Origin: Mesorhizobium temperatum
GTDB taxonomy: Bacteria > Pseudomonadota > Alphaproteobacteria > Rhizobiales > Rhizobiaceae
Length of the DNA: 64,000 nucleotides
Reading direction: 5' to 3'
Assembly (NCBI RefSeq): GCF_002284575.1
Contig: NZ_NPKJ01000013.1
Coordinates: 679 to 64,678 of the forward strand
In this document: piece by piece, positions 53,852-64,000 of the stretch
How positions within the stretch are numbered: the stretch's first letter is position 1
Layout of the letters: every line of letters starts with the position of its first letter
Made by a program: the position numbers and the translations under genes
The notes under the pieces: model-generated
Databases searched by the model: none
The model's input: the letters and a program-made list of their open reading frames with translations, nothing else
Told to the model about the DNA's origin: nothing

Positions 53852-54952
53852 ATGCCTTACGACCAGAAGAAAATCGTCGAAGCCCTGCGCGCCTTCGAAC
53901 GCGGTGAGATCGTCGTCGTCATGGACGATGACGGGCGCGAGAACGAGGGCGACCTGATCGTCGCCGCCGTCCATTGCACGCCGGAAAAGATGGCGTTCAT
54001 CGTCCGCAACACCTCCGGCATCGTCTGCACGCCGATGCCGCGTGAGGAAGCCAAGCGCCTGAACCTTTCGCCGATGGTCGCCGACAATGACTCGGCCCAC
54101 ACCACCGCCTTCACCGTCAGCGTCGATTTCAAGCACGGCACGACGACGGGCATTTCGGCTGACGACCGCACATTGACCGTGCGCAATCTTGCCAACGGCA
54201 ATGTCGGCGCGTCTGATTTCGTCCGCCCCGGCCACATCTTTCCGCTGATTGCGCGCGAAGGCGGCGTGCTGATGCGTTCGGGCCATACCGAAGCCGCGGT
54301 CGATTTGTGCAAGCTTGCCGGCCTGCCGCCGGTCGGCGTGATTTCCGAGCTGGTCAATGATGACGGCACCGTGATGCGCGGCCCGCAGGTGCAGGCCTTC
54401 GCCGAAAAGAACGGTTTGAAGCAAATTTCGGTCGCCGACCTCATTGCCTACCGCCAGCGCAAGGAAACGTTGGTCGAGCGTGTTGCCTGTTCCAACATCG
54501 ACACGCCTGGCGGCAAGGCGCAGGTCTTCACCTACACGCTGCCCTGGGATTCTATGCACCATGTGGCGATCGTCTTCGGCGACATCCGCGACGGCGAGGA
54601 GGTGCCGGTGCGGCTGCATTCCGAGGACGTTGTGACCGACGTCTTCGGTACCAGCCACAGGCTGGACGCCATCATGAAATCGATGGGCGAGCGCCGGCGC
54701 GGCGTCATCGTCTATCTGCGCGAAGGCTCCGTCGGCGTCGCCCATCAGGAGCGCAACCGGCCGGCTGCCGGCGACCGCGAGGACCATGAAGAGGCGCGCC
54801 GCCGCGAAAGCGAATGGCGCGAGATCGGCCTTGGCGCGCAAATCTTGAAGGATCTGGGCATTTCCTCGATCAACCTGATCGCCTCGCGCGAACGCCACTA
54901 TGTCGGCCTCGAAGGTTTCGGCATCCACATCGCCAACACCGAAATTCTCTAA
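53852..54952 (+). CDS. ribB: 3,4-dihydroxy-2-butanone 4-phosphate synthase, RibA-like tail
   Basis: RibB converts ribulose 5-phosphate to dihydroxybutanone phosphate for riboflavin. The N-terminal half has the full signature (VVMDDDGRENEGDLIVAA, TTTGISADDRTLTV, RPGHIFPLIAREGGVLMRSG, HTEAAVDLCKLAG). The C-terminal half (from ~residue 210) resembles GTP cyclohydrolase II but reads RLHSEDVVTDVFGTSHRLDA where the zinc cysteines and GDxxGSxRCDCG should be. It lacks those cysteines, so only the synthase activity is expected. 366 residues. Alphaproteobacteria often have such a degenerate tail. Confidence 0.93.
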   Translation: MPYDQKKIVEALRAFERGEIVVVMDDDGRENEGDLIVAAVHCTPEKMAFIVRNTSGIVCTPMPREEAKRLNLSPMVADNDSAHTTAFTVSVDFKHGTTTGISADDRTLTVRNLANGNVGASDFVRPGHIFPLIAREGGVLMRSGHTEAAVDLCKLAGLPPVGVISELVNDDGTVMRGPQVQAFAEKNGLKQISVADLIAYRQRKETLVERVACSNIDTPGGKAQVFTYTLPWDSMHHVAIVFGDIRDGEEVPVRLHSEDVVTDVFGTSHRLDAIMKSMGERRRGVIVYLREGSVGVAHQERNRPAAGDREDHEEARRRESEWREIGLGAQILKDLGISSINLIASRERHYVGLEGFGIHIANTEIL

Positions 54953-55468
54953 AGGCGGCGCGTCGCAGTCCCCCTGTGGCCGGAGAAACTGCTTGCCGGC
55001 CTCAGCGCCGATATCGCGGTGCCTGCAGGCTACAGTCGGAGGGCGGCTGGGTAGTAGAGGTGATAGTGTAGTCCGAGACGCGCATCGAGCCGCGCTCCTC
55101 GGCAACTGCCGGACTCAGTTCGGCAAGCTCCTCAATTCATGAAGTTCCGATTTGCGTAATTGGCTGGATGCAGCGAGCGGCGCAGTCGATTTCGGCAGGC
55201 CCGCGGATACGCCGCATCTTTCTGATGGTCACGTCTGCCTGACTGCACGTTCGCCTATCAATGATGGACTGGCGCGCCAGCATTCATGACGCTCATGCAT
55301 AAGAGCATGCGGAATTAAGCCCCTAATCGCGAGCACTGCTCAAACTATCTTTCCCCTTGGGACACCTCTGTCCCGATCGCGACGACCAACAGGACGTTGC
55401 CGAAAATCTGCACGCCTTCAGCAGCCATTGATGTGCTCGCTCTGACAGAGAAGAGGACCAAAAGCGAC
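54953..55468. other. 516-bp intergenic region, no gene seen
   Basis: Between ribB and the Pao operon. No supported reading frame. It marks the left edge of the second accessory block. A promoter for the Pao genes must lie here or just downstream, but I cannot assign it securely. Confidence 0.5.
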
Positions 55469-56116
55469 ATGACGACCTCCGCAGACTTTAGTATCACCAG
55501 ACGGGATCTGTTGATGGCAGGAGCCGCTTCCGCGGCAATGACCGCGGCGCCATCCGTGGCGAACGCTCAAGCTCGCGATGTGCGTTCCGCCGTCGGCGAG
55601 CCTGCCATGTCCAAAGTGGCCATCACCGTGAACGGCCAGGCCCGCGAACTGGACCTCGATACGCGCACCACGCTGCTCGATGCGTTGCGCGAGCACCTGC
55701 ATCTCACCGGCACCAAGAAGGGCTGCGATCATGGCCAGTGCGGCGCTTGCACGGTGATGGTCGACGGCCAACGGATCAATTCATGCCTGACGCTCGCGGT
55801 GATGCACGAAGGCGACACCATCACCACCATCGAAGGGCTCGGCACGCCGGAGAACCTGCACGCACTGCAGGCCGCCTTCGTCAAGCATGACGGTTATCAG
55901 TGCGGCTATTGCACACCCGGGCAGATCTGCTCCGCCGTGGCGGTGCTCGCCGAGATAGAGGCCGGCATCCCGAGCCATGTCAGCGAAGATCTGACCGCGG
56001 CACCGCAGGCAACTGCCGGCGAGCTGCGCGAGCGGATGAGCGGCAATATCTGCCGTTGCGGTGCGTATTCCAACATCGTCGATGCGATCGCCGAGGTCGC
56101 CGGGAGGCCGGCATGA
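55469..56116 (+). CDS. paoA: Periplasmic aldehyde oxidoreductase, 2Fe-2S subunit
   Basis: The iron-sulfur subunit of a PaoABC-type molybdenum aldehyde oxidoreductase. It has a Tat signal ([20 protein letters not shown]), a plant-type ferredoxin fold ([20 protein letters not shown], first 2Fe-2S) and a C-terminal second cluster ([30 protein letters not shown]). 215 residues. The whole complex is thus carried to the periplasm. The ATG at 55469 is chosen for the Tat signal. paoB overlaps its stop by 4 bp. Confidence 0.92.
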   Translation: MTTSADFSITRRDLLMAGAASAAMTAAPSVANAQARDVRSAVGEPAMSKVAITVNGQARELDLDTRTTLLDALREHLHLTGTKKGCDHGQCGACTVMVDGQRINSCLTLAVMHEGDTITTIEGLGTPENLHALQAAFVKHDGYQCGYCTPGQICSAVAVLAEIEAGIPSHVSEDLTAAPQATAGELRERMSGNICRCGAYSNIVDAIAEVAGRPA

Positions 56117-57060
56117 GATCCTTCACCTATGAGCGTGCGAGTTCTCCTGCGGAAGCAGCTGCCGCGGCGCGTGCCGAAGGCGCCAAGTTCATCGCCGGCG
56201 GCACCAACCTGCTCGATTTGATGAAGCTCGAAATCGAAACGCCGACGCACCTGATCGATGTGAACGGCCTGGCGCTCGACAAGATCGAAACGACGACCGA
56301 GGGCGGGCTGCGCATCGGCGCCCTGGTGCGCAACACCGATCTCGCCGCGGACGAGCGCGTGCGACGCGACTACGGCCTGCTCTCTCGTGCGCTGCTCGCC
56401 GGCGCCTCGGGCCAGCTGCGCAATAAGGCGACCACCGCGGGCAACCTGCTGCAGCGCACGCGCTGCCCCTATTTCTACGACACCAACCAGCCATGCAACA
56501 AACGCCAGCCCGGCAGCGGATGCGCGGCGATTGGCGGATTCAGCCGTCAGCATGCCGTGATCGGCGCAAGCGAGGGGTGCATCGCAACCCATCCGAGCGA
56601 TATGGCCGTGGCGATGCGGGCGCTCGACGCAACAGTGGAGACGGTGCGCCCCGACGGCACGGCGCGGAGCATCCCCATCGCCGAGTTCCACCGGCTGCCC
56701 GGCGACACGCCGCATGTCGAGAACGTACTCGTGCCCGGCGAACTGATCACCGCAGTCACGCTGCCCAGACCGGTGGGCGGAACGCACATCTATCACAAGG
56801 TGCGCGACCGGGCTTCCTATGCCTTCGCACTGGTCTCGGTCGGCGCAATCGTACAGCGCGACGGCACCGGGCACATCGCTCTCGGCGGCGTGGCGCACAA
56901 GCCATGGCGTGTCGAGGCAGCTGAGATCGAGATGCCGCGCGGCGCCAGGGCCGTGACGGTGCACCTGCTCGCCGATGCCAGGCCCACGAATGAGAATGCA
57001 TTCAAGCTGCCGCTGGTCGAGCGCACGCTCGCCGCGGTTCTGGCGGAAGCAAGGAGCTGA
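56113..57060 (+). CDS. paoB: Periplasmic aldehyde oxidoreductase, FAD subunit
   Basis: The FAD-binding subunit (315 residues) of the PaoABC-type enzyme. FAD loops are [20 protein letters not shown] and [20 protein letters not shown]. Cysteines in [20 protein letters not shown] and [20 protein letters not shown], then [11 protein letters not shown], match the extra [4Fe-4S] cluster typical of PaoB. ATG at 56113 overlaps paoA's TGA, and paoC starts 3 bp after its stop. It transfers electrons from the Mo/FeS centres. Confidence 0.92.
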   Translation: MRSFTYERASSPAEAAAAARAEGAKFIAGGTNLLDLMKLEIETPTHLIDVNGLALDKIETTTEGGLRIGALVRNTDLAADERVRRDYGLLSRALLAGASGQLRNKATTAGNLLQRTRCPYFYDTNQPCNKRQPGSGCAAIGGFSRQHAVIGASEGCIATHPSDMAVAMRALDATVETVRPDGTARSIPIAEFHRLPGDTPHVENVLVPGELITAVTLPRPVGGTHIYHKVRDRASYAFALVSVGAIVQRDGTGHIALGGVAHKPWRVEAAEIEMPRGARAVTVHLLADARPTNENAFKLPLVERTLAAVLAEARS

Positions 57061-57063
57061 TTC

Positions 57064-59271
57064 ATGAGATTCGATACCCCGGCTACGACCAACCCGATCG
57101 ACCAGCTCAAGGTCGTCGGCAAGCCTACCGACCGGATCGACGGTCCGCTCAAGACCACAGGCACTGCGCCCTATGCCTATGAATGGCACGATGTCGTACC
57201 CAACCAGGCCTATGGCTATGTGGTCGGCTCGGCCATCGCTAAGGGCCGGATCGCCTCGATCGATCTGACCGATGCCAAGGCCGTGCCAGGCGTGCTGGCC
57301 ATCGTCACGGCTGAAAACGCCGGCAAACTCGGCAAGGGTGACTGGAACACAGCCAAGCTGCTCGGCGGTCCCGACATCCAGCATTATCATCAGGCGGTCG
57401 CGCTTGTCGTCGCCGAGACGTTCGAACAGGCGCGCGCCGCGGCGCAGTCGCTCCGCGTCGACTATATCCGGGCCCACGGCGCGTTCGACCTCGCGAGCGC
57501 CAAGGATTCCGCGGTCGTGCCGGAGGCCACTCCTGCTACCGCGGTCGGCGACTTCGCTGGCGCCTTTGCCAGTGCGCCGGTCCAGCTTGATGCGACCTAC
57601 ACCACACCCGATCAAGGGCACGCGATGATGGAGCCGCATGCATCGATCGCCGCCTGGGACGGGGACAAGCTCACGCTTTGGACCTCGAACCAGATGATCG
57701 CCTGGAGTACGGGGGACATGGCCAAGACGCTGGGCATCCCCAAGGAGAATATCCGGCTTATCTCGCCGTTCATCGGCGGCGGCTTTGGCGGCAAGCTGTT
57801 CGTGCGATCCGATGCGGTGCTTGCAGCCCTTGGCGCACGCGCCGCCCGGCGGCCAGTGAAGGTGGCGCTTGCGCGACCTTTCATGTTCAACAACACCACG
57901 CATCGGCCGGCAACGATCCAGCGTATCCGCATTGGCGCGACCCCGGACGGCAAGATCACCGCGATCGGTCATGAAAGCTGGTCTGGCGACCTGCCCGGCG
58001 GCGGGCCAGAAAATGCGGTTCAGCAGACCAGCTTGCTCTATGCCGGCGCCAACCGCATGACCGCTACGCGGCTCGCCGTGCTCGATCTGCCTGAAGGCAA
58101 TGCGATGCGTGCGCCGGGCGAAGCGCCGGGCTTGATGGCGCTCGAGATCGCGATGGACGAGATGGCGGAAAAGCTCGACATCGATCCGATAGAATTCCGC
58201 ATTCTCAACGACACCCAGGTCGATCCTTCGAACCCGGGTCGCCGGTTCTCGCAGCGCCAGCTGGTCGAGTGCCTGCGCATCGGCGCCGAACGCTTCGGCT
58301 GGAAGACGCGCGACGTCCAGACCGGCGGCACCAAGACCGGCCGGATCCGCGAGGGGCGCTGGCTGATTGGTGTGGGTGTTGCCGCGGGTTTTCGCAACAA
58401 CCTTCTTACGAGGTCTGCCGCGCGCGTTCGTCTCGATCGTCCTGGCATCGTCACGGTCGAGACCGACATGACCGATATCGGCACCGGCAGCTACACGATA
58501 ATCGCCCAGACGGCGGCGGAGATGATGGGCGTGCCGCTCGACAAGGTGGTGGTGCGGCTTGGCGATTCGAGCTTCCCGGTCTCGGCCGGCTCAGGTGGCC
58601 AATGGGGCGCCAACAACTCGACATCAGGCGTTTACGCCGCGTGCGTCAAGCTACGCGAGGCGGTGACGCAAAAGCTTGGATTCAACACTGCCGAGGCCGT
58701 CTTTGAGGATGGCAATGTCCGCCTGGGCAATCGCAGCATTTCACTCGCCGAGGCTGCAGGCGAAGCAGGCCTCGTCGCCGAGGACGCGATCGAATATGGC
58801 GACCTCGCCAAACAGTACCAGCAATCGACCTTTGCTGCTCACTTCGTTGAAGTCAGTGTCGACGCTGCAACCGGGGAGATCCGCGTGAGGCGGATACTCG
58901 CGGTTTGCGCGGCCGGTCGTATCCTCAATCCCAAATCGGCGCGCAGCCAAGTCATCGGCGCCATGACCATGGGCGTCGGCGCGGCGCTGATGGAGGAGCT
59001 TGCGGTCGACAAGCGTCGCGGCTTCTTCGTCAATCATGATCTCGCCGGCTATGAGGTGCCGGTTCATGCCGACATCCCGCACCAGGAGGTGATCTTTCTC
59101 GACGAGACCGATCCGATTTCGTCGCCAATGAAGGCCAAGGGCGTCGGCGAGCTCGGCCTCTGCGGGGTCGGCGCGGCCATCGCCAACGCGATCTACAACG
59201 CCACCGGCGTGCGCGTGCGCGATTATCCGATCACACTCGACAAGCTGCTTCCGGGTTTGCCCGAGATATGA
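57064..59271 (+). CDS. paoC: Periplasmic aldehyde oxidoreductase, molybdopterin subunit
   Basis: The 735-residue catalytic subunit binding the molybdopterin cofactor (Xdh/aldehyde oxidase family). It opens with [20 protein letters not shown] and has [60 protein letters not shown] and the catalytic-Glu region [20 protein letters not shown]. It would oxidise aldehydes to acids in the periplasm. The XdhC-like chaperone usually found as paoD is not in this window. Confidence 0.93.
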   Translation: MRFDTPATTNPIDQLKVVGKPTDRIDGPLKTTGTAPYAYEWHDVVPNQAYGYVVGSAIAKGRIASIDLTDAKAVPGVLAIVTAENAGKLGKGDWNTAKLLGGPDIQHYHQAVALVVAETFEQARAAAQSLRVDYIRAHGAFDLASAKDSAVVPEATPATAVGDFAGAFASAPVQLDATYTTPDQGHAMMEPHASIAAWDGDKLTLWTSNQMIAWSTGDMAKTLGIPKENIRLISPFIGGGFGGKLFVRSDAVLAALGARAARRPVKVALARPFMFNNTTHRPATIQRIRIGATPDGKITAIGHESWSGDLPGGGPENAVQQTSLLYAGANRMTATRLAVLDLPEGNAMRAPGEAPGLMALEIAMDEMAEKLDIDPIEFRILNDTQVDPSNPGRRFSQRQLVECLRIGAERFGWKTRDVQTGGTKTGRIREGRWLIGVGVAAGFRNNLLTRSAARVRLDRPGIVTVETDMTDIGTGSYTIIAQTAAEMMGVPLDKVVVRLGDSSFPVSAGSGGQWGANNSTSGVYAACVKLREAVTQKLGFNTAEAVFEDGNVRLGNRSISLAEAAGEAGLVAEDAIEYGDLAKQYQQSTFAAHFVEVSVDAATGEIRVRRILAVCAAGRILNPKSARSQVIGAMTMGVGAALMEELAVDKRRGFFVNHDLAGYEVPVHADIPHQEVIFLDETDPISSPMKAKGVGELGLCGVGAAIANAIYNATGVRVRDYPITLDKLLPGLPEI

Positions 59272-59375
59272 GCGTGGCTGTCGTTTCTCGGGGAGCAATC
59301 GTCTTCCCGCTGCCGCGCCTCGCGAGCATTCAAGTCTTCGAATGCAAATCTGGATCAGGAATGGAGAATCTCCTC

Positions 59376-60599
59376 ATGAAGAAACTCGCGGCTTCGCTCA
59401 TGATCTCGTCGCTCGCCGCCTCTGTCGGCGAGGCGCAGGAGAGGCCCGCAGGCCGGATCGCACCGCCGGACGTCTATATCGTGGCGCCTGGACTCGGAGA
59501 TTATACGGACGACCTGCCGTTCGGCGACGTCTGGCTGTGCGACGAGCTCAAGCCTCGTGATCGCAGCATCGTCACCGTCTCGGCCCTGATTGCGTCGGGT
59601 CGGATTGCGCAGGTGGGCGGGCATGTCGGCCGGGCGCTCGAAAACGGCGTCACCCCAAGCGAGATCGGCGAGATCATCACCCATCTCGCCTTCTACTCCG
59701 GTTGGCCGAACGCCATTTCCGCCGTTAACGCGACAAAGGAGGTCTTCGATAAGCGCGGCATCGAGCCGGTTGCGGCCGAGGCGGGGCAGCCACTGGAACT
59801 CGATCCGGCTTCCGAGGCGGCAAGGGCGGCGAGCGTCGATACGTCGGCCGGTCCGGTCGTTCCGGCGCTCGCGGAATATACAAACCGGGTGCTCTTCGGC
59901 GATCTCTGGCGGCGGCCGCAACTCTCGGCACGCGACCGCAGCCTTGTCACCATCGCCGGGCTCATCGCAACGGGAAAAGCCGAGCAACTGCCTTTCCATC
60001 TAAGTCGCGGGATGGACCATGGCCTGACACGAACCGAGGTTGCCGAGGTTCCGACGCATCTGGCCTATTATGCCGGCTGGCCCAATGCAATGTCAGCGGT
60101 ACCGGTCCTGCGCGCTGCCTTCGAGGCTCGCGAAGTCGCTGCGCCAGGGGAAGCGGAAACCCGCGCCGGCGCGCTTACTGTGCAGAGATACGACCCGGAA
60201 GCTGCCGCCATTGGATCACCTGAGAACTTCACGGGCTCCGTGCGGGTCGAGTCGCGGTTTCAAGCCGAGGAACCGGCGCGGGTCGGCGGGGCGACGGTGA
60301 GCTTCGAGCCGGGTGCGCGCACAGCCTGGCATACGCATCCGCTTGGCCAGACGCTGATCGTCACCGCGGGTTGTGGCTGGGCACAAAGCGAAGGCGGGCC
60401 GATCGAGGAGGCGAGGCCTGGGGATGTGGTGAATATCCCCCCAAATGTCCGCCACTGGCATGGCGCCTCGAAGGGGGCCTCCATGACCCACGTGGCCGTG
60501 GCGGAGTCCCTCAATGGTAGTGCCGTCACCTGGATGGAGCAGGTGACGGAAGACCAGTATGCCCGCGGCCCCGAAGCCGCCGATCAGTGCCGCGGCTGA
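59376..60599 (+). CDS. Secreted double carboxymuconolactone-decarboxylase/cupin fusion
   Basis: A 407-residue protein: signal peptide ([20 protein letters not shown]), two carboxymuconolactone-decarboxylase-like helical domains ([20 protein letters not shown] ... [35 protein letters not shown] ... [15 protein letters not shown]), and a C-terminal cupin ([34 protein letters not shown]). The AhpD-type CxxC is absent. It is likely periplasmic, like the Pao enzyme, and is transcribed in the same direction 104 bp downstream. The start at 59376 is preferred over 59361. Reaction unknown. Confidence 0.85.
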   Translation: MKKLAASLMISSLAASVGEAQERPAGRIAPPDVYIVAPGLGDYTDDLPFGDVWLCDELKPRDRSIVTVSALIASGRIAQVGGHVGRALENGVTPSEIGEIITHLAFYSGWPNAISAVNATKEVFDKRGIEPVAAEAGQPLELDPASEAARAASVDTSAGPVVPALAEYTNRVLFGDLWRRPQLSARDRSLVTIAGLIATGKAEQLPFHLSRGMDHGLTRTEVAEVPTHLAYYAGWPNAMSAVPVLRAAFEAREVAAPGEAETRAGALTVQRYDPEAAAIGSPENFTGSVRVESRFQAEEPARVGGATVSFEPGARTAWHTHPLGQTLIVTAGCGWAQSEGGPIEEARPGDVVNIPPNVRHWHGASKGASMTHVAVAESLNGSAVTWMEQVTEDQYARGPEAADQCRG

Positions 60600-60706
60600 T
60601 TTGCTGGGCCGTGTCGGCCTTCAGGGCGTCGCGTCAGAGGCGGGCAGCCGTATACGCCTTCGAAAGAAGGACGTCCGGCCCTGCTCAGGACCGGACGCAT
60701 AGGAGC

Positions 60707-61930
60707 CTATTCGGCAGGAACCGCGGCTGCGTCGCATGCGGAGGTGTCGCAATCCGCCGTGGCAAGGCTGCGCATGCCGAGCAGCACGATGACCAGCGCG
60801 ATTACGCCCGCCGCCACTGACACCAGGAACCCGCTCTGTGCGCCGAAGGCGTCCACCACCCATCCGGCGGCGAAGGAGCCGAGCGCCATGCCGATGCCAA
60901 TGCCGGTCATGACCCAGGTGACGCCCTCGGTCAGCATCGCCTCCGGCACGCGACGCTCGATCAGGCCGAATGCCGTGATGAAGGTCGGCGAGATCGCCAC
61001 GCCGCTAACGAAGACGGCCAGTGCCAGAAGAGGCACCGTGTCGGCGACGAGCAGCGGCAGCGTGGTGAGCGCGATGATGGCGATCGCGATGGCAAGCTGA
61101 ATTTGCAGCGGTGTTTTCAGGGTCAGGGCGCCGATGATGATGCCGACGACGAACGATCCGAGGGCGTAGACGCCGATGACGAGGCTGGCGGCGCCCGGCT
61201 GGCCGAGCTCTTTGGTGATCGCCACGGTGCTCACCTCCGTGGTTGCGAAGGTCGCGCCAATGAAGATCAGGGCCAAGGTGATGATTTGGACCGGCCGCAG
61301 GCGGATTGCCGAGCCGTGCGAGCCCTGGTCGACCGGTCGCACTCGCGGCTCGGTCGAGCGCTGCAGGATGAAGGCTGTCGAGCCGAAGGCGAGGAACAAT
61401 GTGCTCGCCAACATTCCCGCTTCCGGGAAAAGGGCGACGCTCAGGCCCACCGATAGCGAAGCCCCGGAGATGTAGACCAGCTCGTCCGCCGCCGACTCGA
61501 AGGCGAACGCGGTGTTCATCTCGGGGCGGTCCCGGAAGAGCTCTGTCCAGCGCGCGCGCACCATTGCGGGGATGCTGGGCATTGCGGCGGCCAGCAGCGC
61601 TGACACGAACAGTGTCCATATCGGCCAGTCCTGATTGGCCGCCGCAACCAGCACCACGAAAGCGAGCACGGAAATGACAGTGGTGGGCACCACAATCCGC
61701 GTCTGGCCGAGGCGGTCCACCAGCCGCGATATCTGCGGCGCGACAAAAGCATTGGCCAGAGCATATGTCGCGGAGACGGCGCCGGCCAGCCAGTACTCGC
61801 CGTGCGTCTGCGACAGCATCGCGACGATCCCGATCGGAGCCATGGCCATCGGCATCCGGGCAACGAAGCCGGCTGCGGCGAAGCCCTTGGCTCCCTTTGC
61901 CTTGAATATTTCGCGATAGGGATTGGGCAT
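60707..61930 (-). CDS. MFS transporter
   Basis: A 407-residue 12-helix major facilitator. It starts MPNPYREIFKAKGAKGFAAA and has FVAPQISRLVDRLGQTRIVV as the characteristic loop 2-3 motif. The ATG at 61930 follows GGAG. Substrate unknown. It diverges from the TetR gene at 62050, and the intergenic region carries matching operators, so it is likely repressed by that regulator. It may export a compound related to the neighbouring Pao-linked metabolism. Confidence 0.87.
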   Translation of the reverse strand: MPNPYREIFKAKGAKGFAAAGFVARMPMAMAPIGIVAMLSQTHGEYWLAGAVSATYALANAFVAPQISRLVDRLGQTRIVVPTTVISVLAFVVLVAAANQDWPIWTLFVSALLAAAMPSIPAMVRARWTELFRDRPEMNTAFAFESAADELVYISGASLSVGLSVALFPEAGMLASTLFLAFGSTAFILQRSTEPRVRPVDQGSHGSAIRLRPVQIITLALIFIGATFATTEVSTVAITKELGQPGAASLVIGVYALGSFVVGIIIGALTLKTPLQIQLAIAIAIIALTTLPLLVADTVPLLALAVFVSGVAISPTFITAFGLIERRVPEAMLTEGVTWVMTGIGIGMALGSFAAGWVVDAFGAQSGFLVSVAAGVIALVIVLLGMRSLATADCDTSACDAAAVPAE

Positions 61931-61963
61931 GAGAACACTCCTAGATTTTTGAGGCCGAGCCAC

Positions 61964-62037
61964 TTATATACGTGGCGTATGCAAAACAGATAATGACATA
62001 CGATGCGTATGTCAATTAATATACGAGATGTATGTGA
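61964..62037. promoter_or_regulatory. TetR operator region with repeated palindromes
   Basis: GACATACGATGCGTATGTC (61995-62013) has perfect 8-base arms around ATG. Two weaker similar sites flank it: TATACGTGGCGTATG on the left and ATATACGAGATGTATGT on the right. They lie between the divergent MFS and TetR genes and are the likely binding sites of that TetR protein. Confidence 0.75.
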
Positions 62038-62049
62038 AGGAATGAGCGA

Positions 62050-62694
62050 ATGGGGCACAAACCACGCAAGGAGATGATCGCGGAGACCCGCGCCAAACTA
62101 GTCGCTGCGGCGCGCCATGCTTTTGGCACTGTTGGCTATGCCGAGGCGTCGATGGACGACTTCACCGCATCGGCCGGGCTGACGCGCGGCGCGCTCTATC
62201 ATCACTTCGGCGACAAGAAGGGCCTTCTACAGGCGGTCATCGCCGAGATCGACGCGGAAATGTTGGCCCGGCTGAAGATCGTTTCGGCCAGGGCGGACAA
62301 TCTCTGGCAGGGCTTTGTCGACGAATGCACCGCCTATATCGAGATGGCGCTGGAGCCGGAAATCCAGCGTATTGTCCTGCGCGATGGACCGGCGGTGCTC
62401 GGCGATCCTTCGCAATGGCCGAGCCAGAACGAATGCATCCGCTCGATGAGCGAGAACCTTCAAAAGCTGGGGGACGAGGGAACCATCGTTGCCGTTGATC
62501 CCGAAGCCGCAGCAAGGTTGGTCAGCGGCGCCTCGCTACATGCCGCGCAGTGGATCGCAAATTCGGAGGATCCCGAAGCGACGTCGAAAAAGGCGGTGAA
62601 GGCCTTCAACGTGCTTCTCGAGGGATTGCTCAAGCAAGGCAGTAGGATTGGCCGTCCGCAAGCACCGGCTGAGATTGACAAATCGCTGGCCTGA
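62050..62694 (+). CDS. TetR-family repressor
   Basis: A 214-residue TetR protein. The HTH is RAKLVAAARHAFGTVGYAEA and FTASAGLTRGALYHHFGDKK. The C-terminal ligand domain (IQRIVLRDGPAVLGDPSQWP) resembles the TetR_C group that controls neighbouring MFS exporters. The start ATG at 62050 has AAGGA nearby. It likely represses the divergent MFS gene and itself through the 61964-62037 palindromes. Confidence 0.87.
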   Translation: MGHKPRKEMIAETRAKLVAAARHAFGTVGYAEASMDDFTASAGLTRGALYHHFGDKKGLLQAVIAEIDAEMLARLKIVSARADNLWQGFVDECTAYIEMALEPEIQRIVLRDGPAVLGDPSQWPSQNECIRSMSENLQKLGDEGTIVAVDPEAAARLVSGASLHAAQWIANSEDPEATSKKAVKAFNVLLEGLLKQGSRIGRPQAPAEIDKSLA

Positions 62695-62902
62695 GTCTGT
62701 TTCAAGATCATTGCAGGCGCGCGGCCCGAATGGGACCGGCCCGAGGGTTCTCGAAACACACGCAACTCAAGGAGAGGGCGCTGGCCTCGCTCGGCAATTC
62801 GCGCCCCCCAACAGCACCCAAACATCTAGACCCTGTTGAACGCCTGCCTTTGGCCGTGCCAAAAACATGGTCAAAGCCGCCGGGCACGCCTATATCGGGG
62901 GC

Positions 62903-63829
62903 ATGGTCACAAGGCTTTATACCCATCCGATCTTTCTCGAGCACATAACGCCGCCCGGTCATCCGGAGCGGCCGGACCGCCTGCGCGCCATCGAACGGGT
63001 GCTCGACGACGAAGTCTTTGCGGCGCTTGATCGTGCCGAGGCGCCGGAAGGCGACGAGGCCACCATCCTCTACGCACATCCGCAGGAATTCGTCGAACGG
63101 GTCCGCGCTACGATACCGGACACCGGTATCGCTCGCGTCGACGCCGACACCACCGCCAGCCCGAAAAGCTGGCAGGCGGCCGTGACGGCGATCGGCGCTG
63201 CCAACGCCGCCGTCGACGATGTCTTTCGGGGCAACGCCGCCAATGTCTTTGTCGCCGCCCGGCCGCCCGGCCACCACGCCGAAAAGACAACGTCCATGGG
63301 CTTCTGCCTGTTCAACACCGCGGCGATCGCGGCGCGCTACGCGCAAAGGCAGCACCAGGCCGAGCGCGTTGCCATCGTCGACTGGGACGTGCATCACGGC
63401 AATGGCACGCAGGATATTTTCTGGGACGATCCGTCGGTGCTCTATTGCTCGACGCATCAGATGCCGCTTTATCCCGGAACCGGGGCCGTGAGCGAAACCG
63501 GCGCCGGCAACATCGTCAACGCGCCGCTGGCGCCGCAGACCGGCAGCGAGGTTTTCCGCGACGCTTTCCTGTCGCGCATCTTGCCGGCGCTCGACAATTT
63601 CGCGCCCGACCTCATCATAATTTCCGCCGGCTTCGACGCGCACCACCGCGATCCGCTGGCCGAGATCAACTTGACTGAGGACGATTTCGACTGGGCAACC
63701 GGCCAGTTGATGCAGCGCGCCGGTCGCCACAGCGACAACCGGCTCGTCAGCCTGCTCGAGGGCGGCTACGATCTGCAGGGATTGGCATTTTCGGTCGCCG
63801 CCCATGTCGGGCGACTGATGAAAGGATAG
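62903..63829 (+). CDS. Histone-deacetylase-family hydrolase (acetoin-utilisation-like)
   Basis: A 308-residue class II HDAC-like zinc amidohydrolase. It starts [20 protein letters not shown], and has [55 protein letters not shown] and [18 protein letters not shown], which carry the active-site His pair and the Asp-His-Asp zinc ligands. ATG at 62903. It likely hydrolyses acetylated amines or polyamines; the true substrate is unknown. xseB follows after 3 bp. Confidence 0.93.
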   Translation: MVTRLYTHPIFLEHITPPGHPERPDRLRAIERVLDDEVFAALDRAEAPEGDEATILYAHPQEFVERVRATIPDTGIARVDADTTASPKSWQAAVTAIGAANAAVDDVFRGNAANVFVAARPPGHHAEKTTSMGFCLFNTAAIAARYAQRQHQAERVAIVDWDVHHGNGTQDIFWDDPSVLYCSTHQMPLYPGTGAVSETGAGNIVNAPLAPQTGSEVFRDAFLSRILPALDNFAPDLIIISAGFDAHHRDPLAEINLTEDDFDWATGQLMQRAGRHSDNRLVSLLEGGYDLQGLAFSVAAHVGRLMKG

Positions 63830-63832
63830 AGA

Positions 63833-64000
63833 ATGGCTGGTGAGACCAACGAAGACGTCAAGGCAATGAGCTTCGAGCAGGCGCTCGACGCGCTGGAGAA
63901 AATCGTCGATGATCTGGAGCGCGGCGACGTGCCGCTCGACCAGTCGATCCGCATCTATGAGCGCGGTGAGGCGCTGAAGGTACATTGCGATCGGCTGCTC
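63833..64000 (+). CDS. xseB: Exodeoxyribonuclease VII small subunit (partial)
   Basis: The first 56 codons of XseB, cut off by the window end. [20 protein letters not shown] and [17 protein letters not shown] match the family, whose members are about 80 residues. XseB partners XseA in degrading single-stranded DNA. It starts 3 bp after the HDAC-like gene's stop, an operon arrangement seen in related bacteria. Confidence 0.92.
   Translation, partial: MAGETNEDVKAMSFEQALDALEKIVDDLERGDVPLDQSIRIYERGEALKVHCDRLL

Noticed and set aside
55906..57972. Very long open frame on the minus strand opposite paoB and paoC (688 codons)
   Set aside because: High-GC antisense shadow. It is Arg/Gly/His-rich with no family resemblance, while the plus strand encodes clear PaoB and PaoC.
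1..64000. tRNA, rRNA, riboswitch or integrase genes
   Set aside because: None recognised on reading the intergenic regions; small structured RNAs cannot be excluded without a covariance-model search.

Overview
The window is a high-GC chromosomal segment of an alphaproteobacterium of the order Hyphomicrobiales (Rhizobiales), most likely Mesorhizobium or a close relative. This is inferred from the gene content and from the abundant GC-rich mosaic palindromes, not from any search. Most genes are ordinary housekeeping genes. Accessory genes are concentrated in two blocks, at about 37.1-52.4 kb and 55.4-62.7 kb.

Layout. 0.1-5.8 kb: RNase HII, a divergent pair (PA0069-type radical SAM protein and a short glycosyltransferase) with a LexA-type GAAC-N7-GAAC box between them, a VapBC-type module whose antitoxin looks frameshifted, a secreted cyclase-family hydrolase and a secreted metallo-beta-lactamase-fold protein. 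6.0-17.4 kb: a PhyH-type oxygenase, moaB/ispE, an S49 peptidase, an N6-adenine methyltransferase next to a DUF2007 protein, a polyprenyl diphosphate synthase, a divergent MFS/TetR pair with visible operators, a LuxR-type regulator and a TPR protein. 17.5-21.5 kb: glyQ and glyS, which carry three in-frame insertions of mosaic palindromic repeats. 21.6-32.6 kb: small exported proteins, a Sua5/TsaC enzyme, a D-2-hydroxyacid dehydrogenase, ubiA, purD, a GH25 muramidase, an acyl-CoA dehydrogenase and an enoyl-CoA hydratase. 32.6-37.1 kb: remains of a toxin-antitoxin module, pdxH, a surface-antigen lipoprotein, a DnaJ-like protein, fabI and a histidine phosphatase.

37.1-52.4 kb is an accessory block lying between the histidine phosphatase gene and aroC. 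It holds a DUF1194 protein, regulators, a DUF1127 protein, a VOC protein, an operon of an integral membrane protein and a LOG-type (cytokinin-activating-like) enzyme, a small exported protein, an amidase-fold protein, a stand-alone YcaO enzyme followed 25 bp later by a SARP/BTAD-TPR activator, and three genes broken by frameshifts. The YcaO/SARP/amidase neighbourhood, with a 144-bp duplicated segment, is the best candidate for an undescribed system. I could not identify a convincing precursor peptide.

52.6-55.0 kb returns to housekeeping genes (aroC, ribB). 55.4-62.7 kb is a second accessory block: a PaoABC-type periplasmic molybdenum aldehyde oxidoreductase, a secreted double carboxymuconolactone-decarboxylase/cupin fusion, and a divergent MFS/TetR pair with a near-perfect operator. 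The window ends with a histone-deacetylase-family hydrolase and the start of xseB. No tRNA, rRNA, CRISPR array, integrase or intact insertion sequence was recognised.
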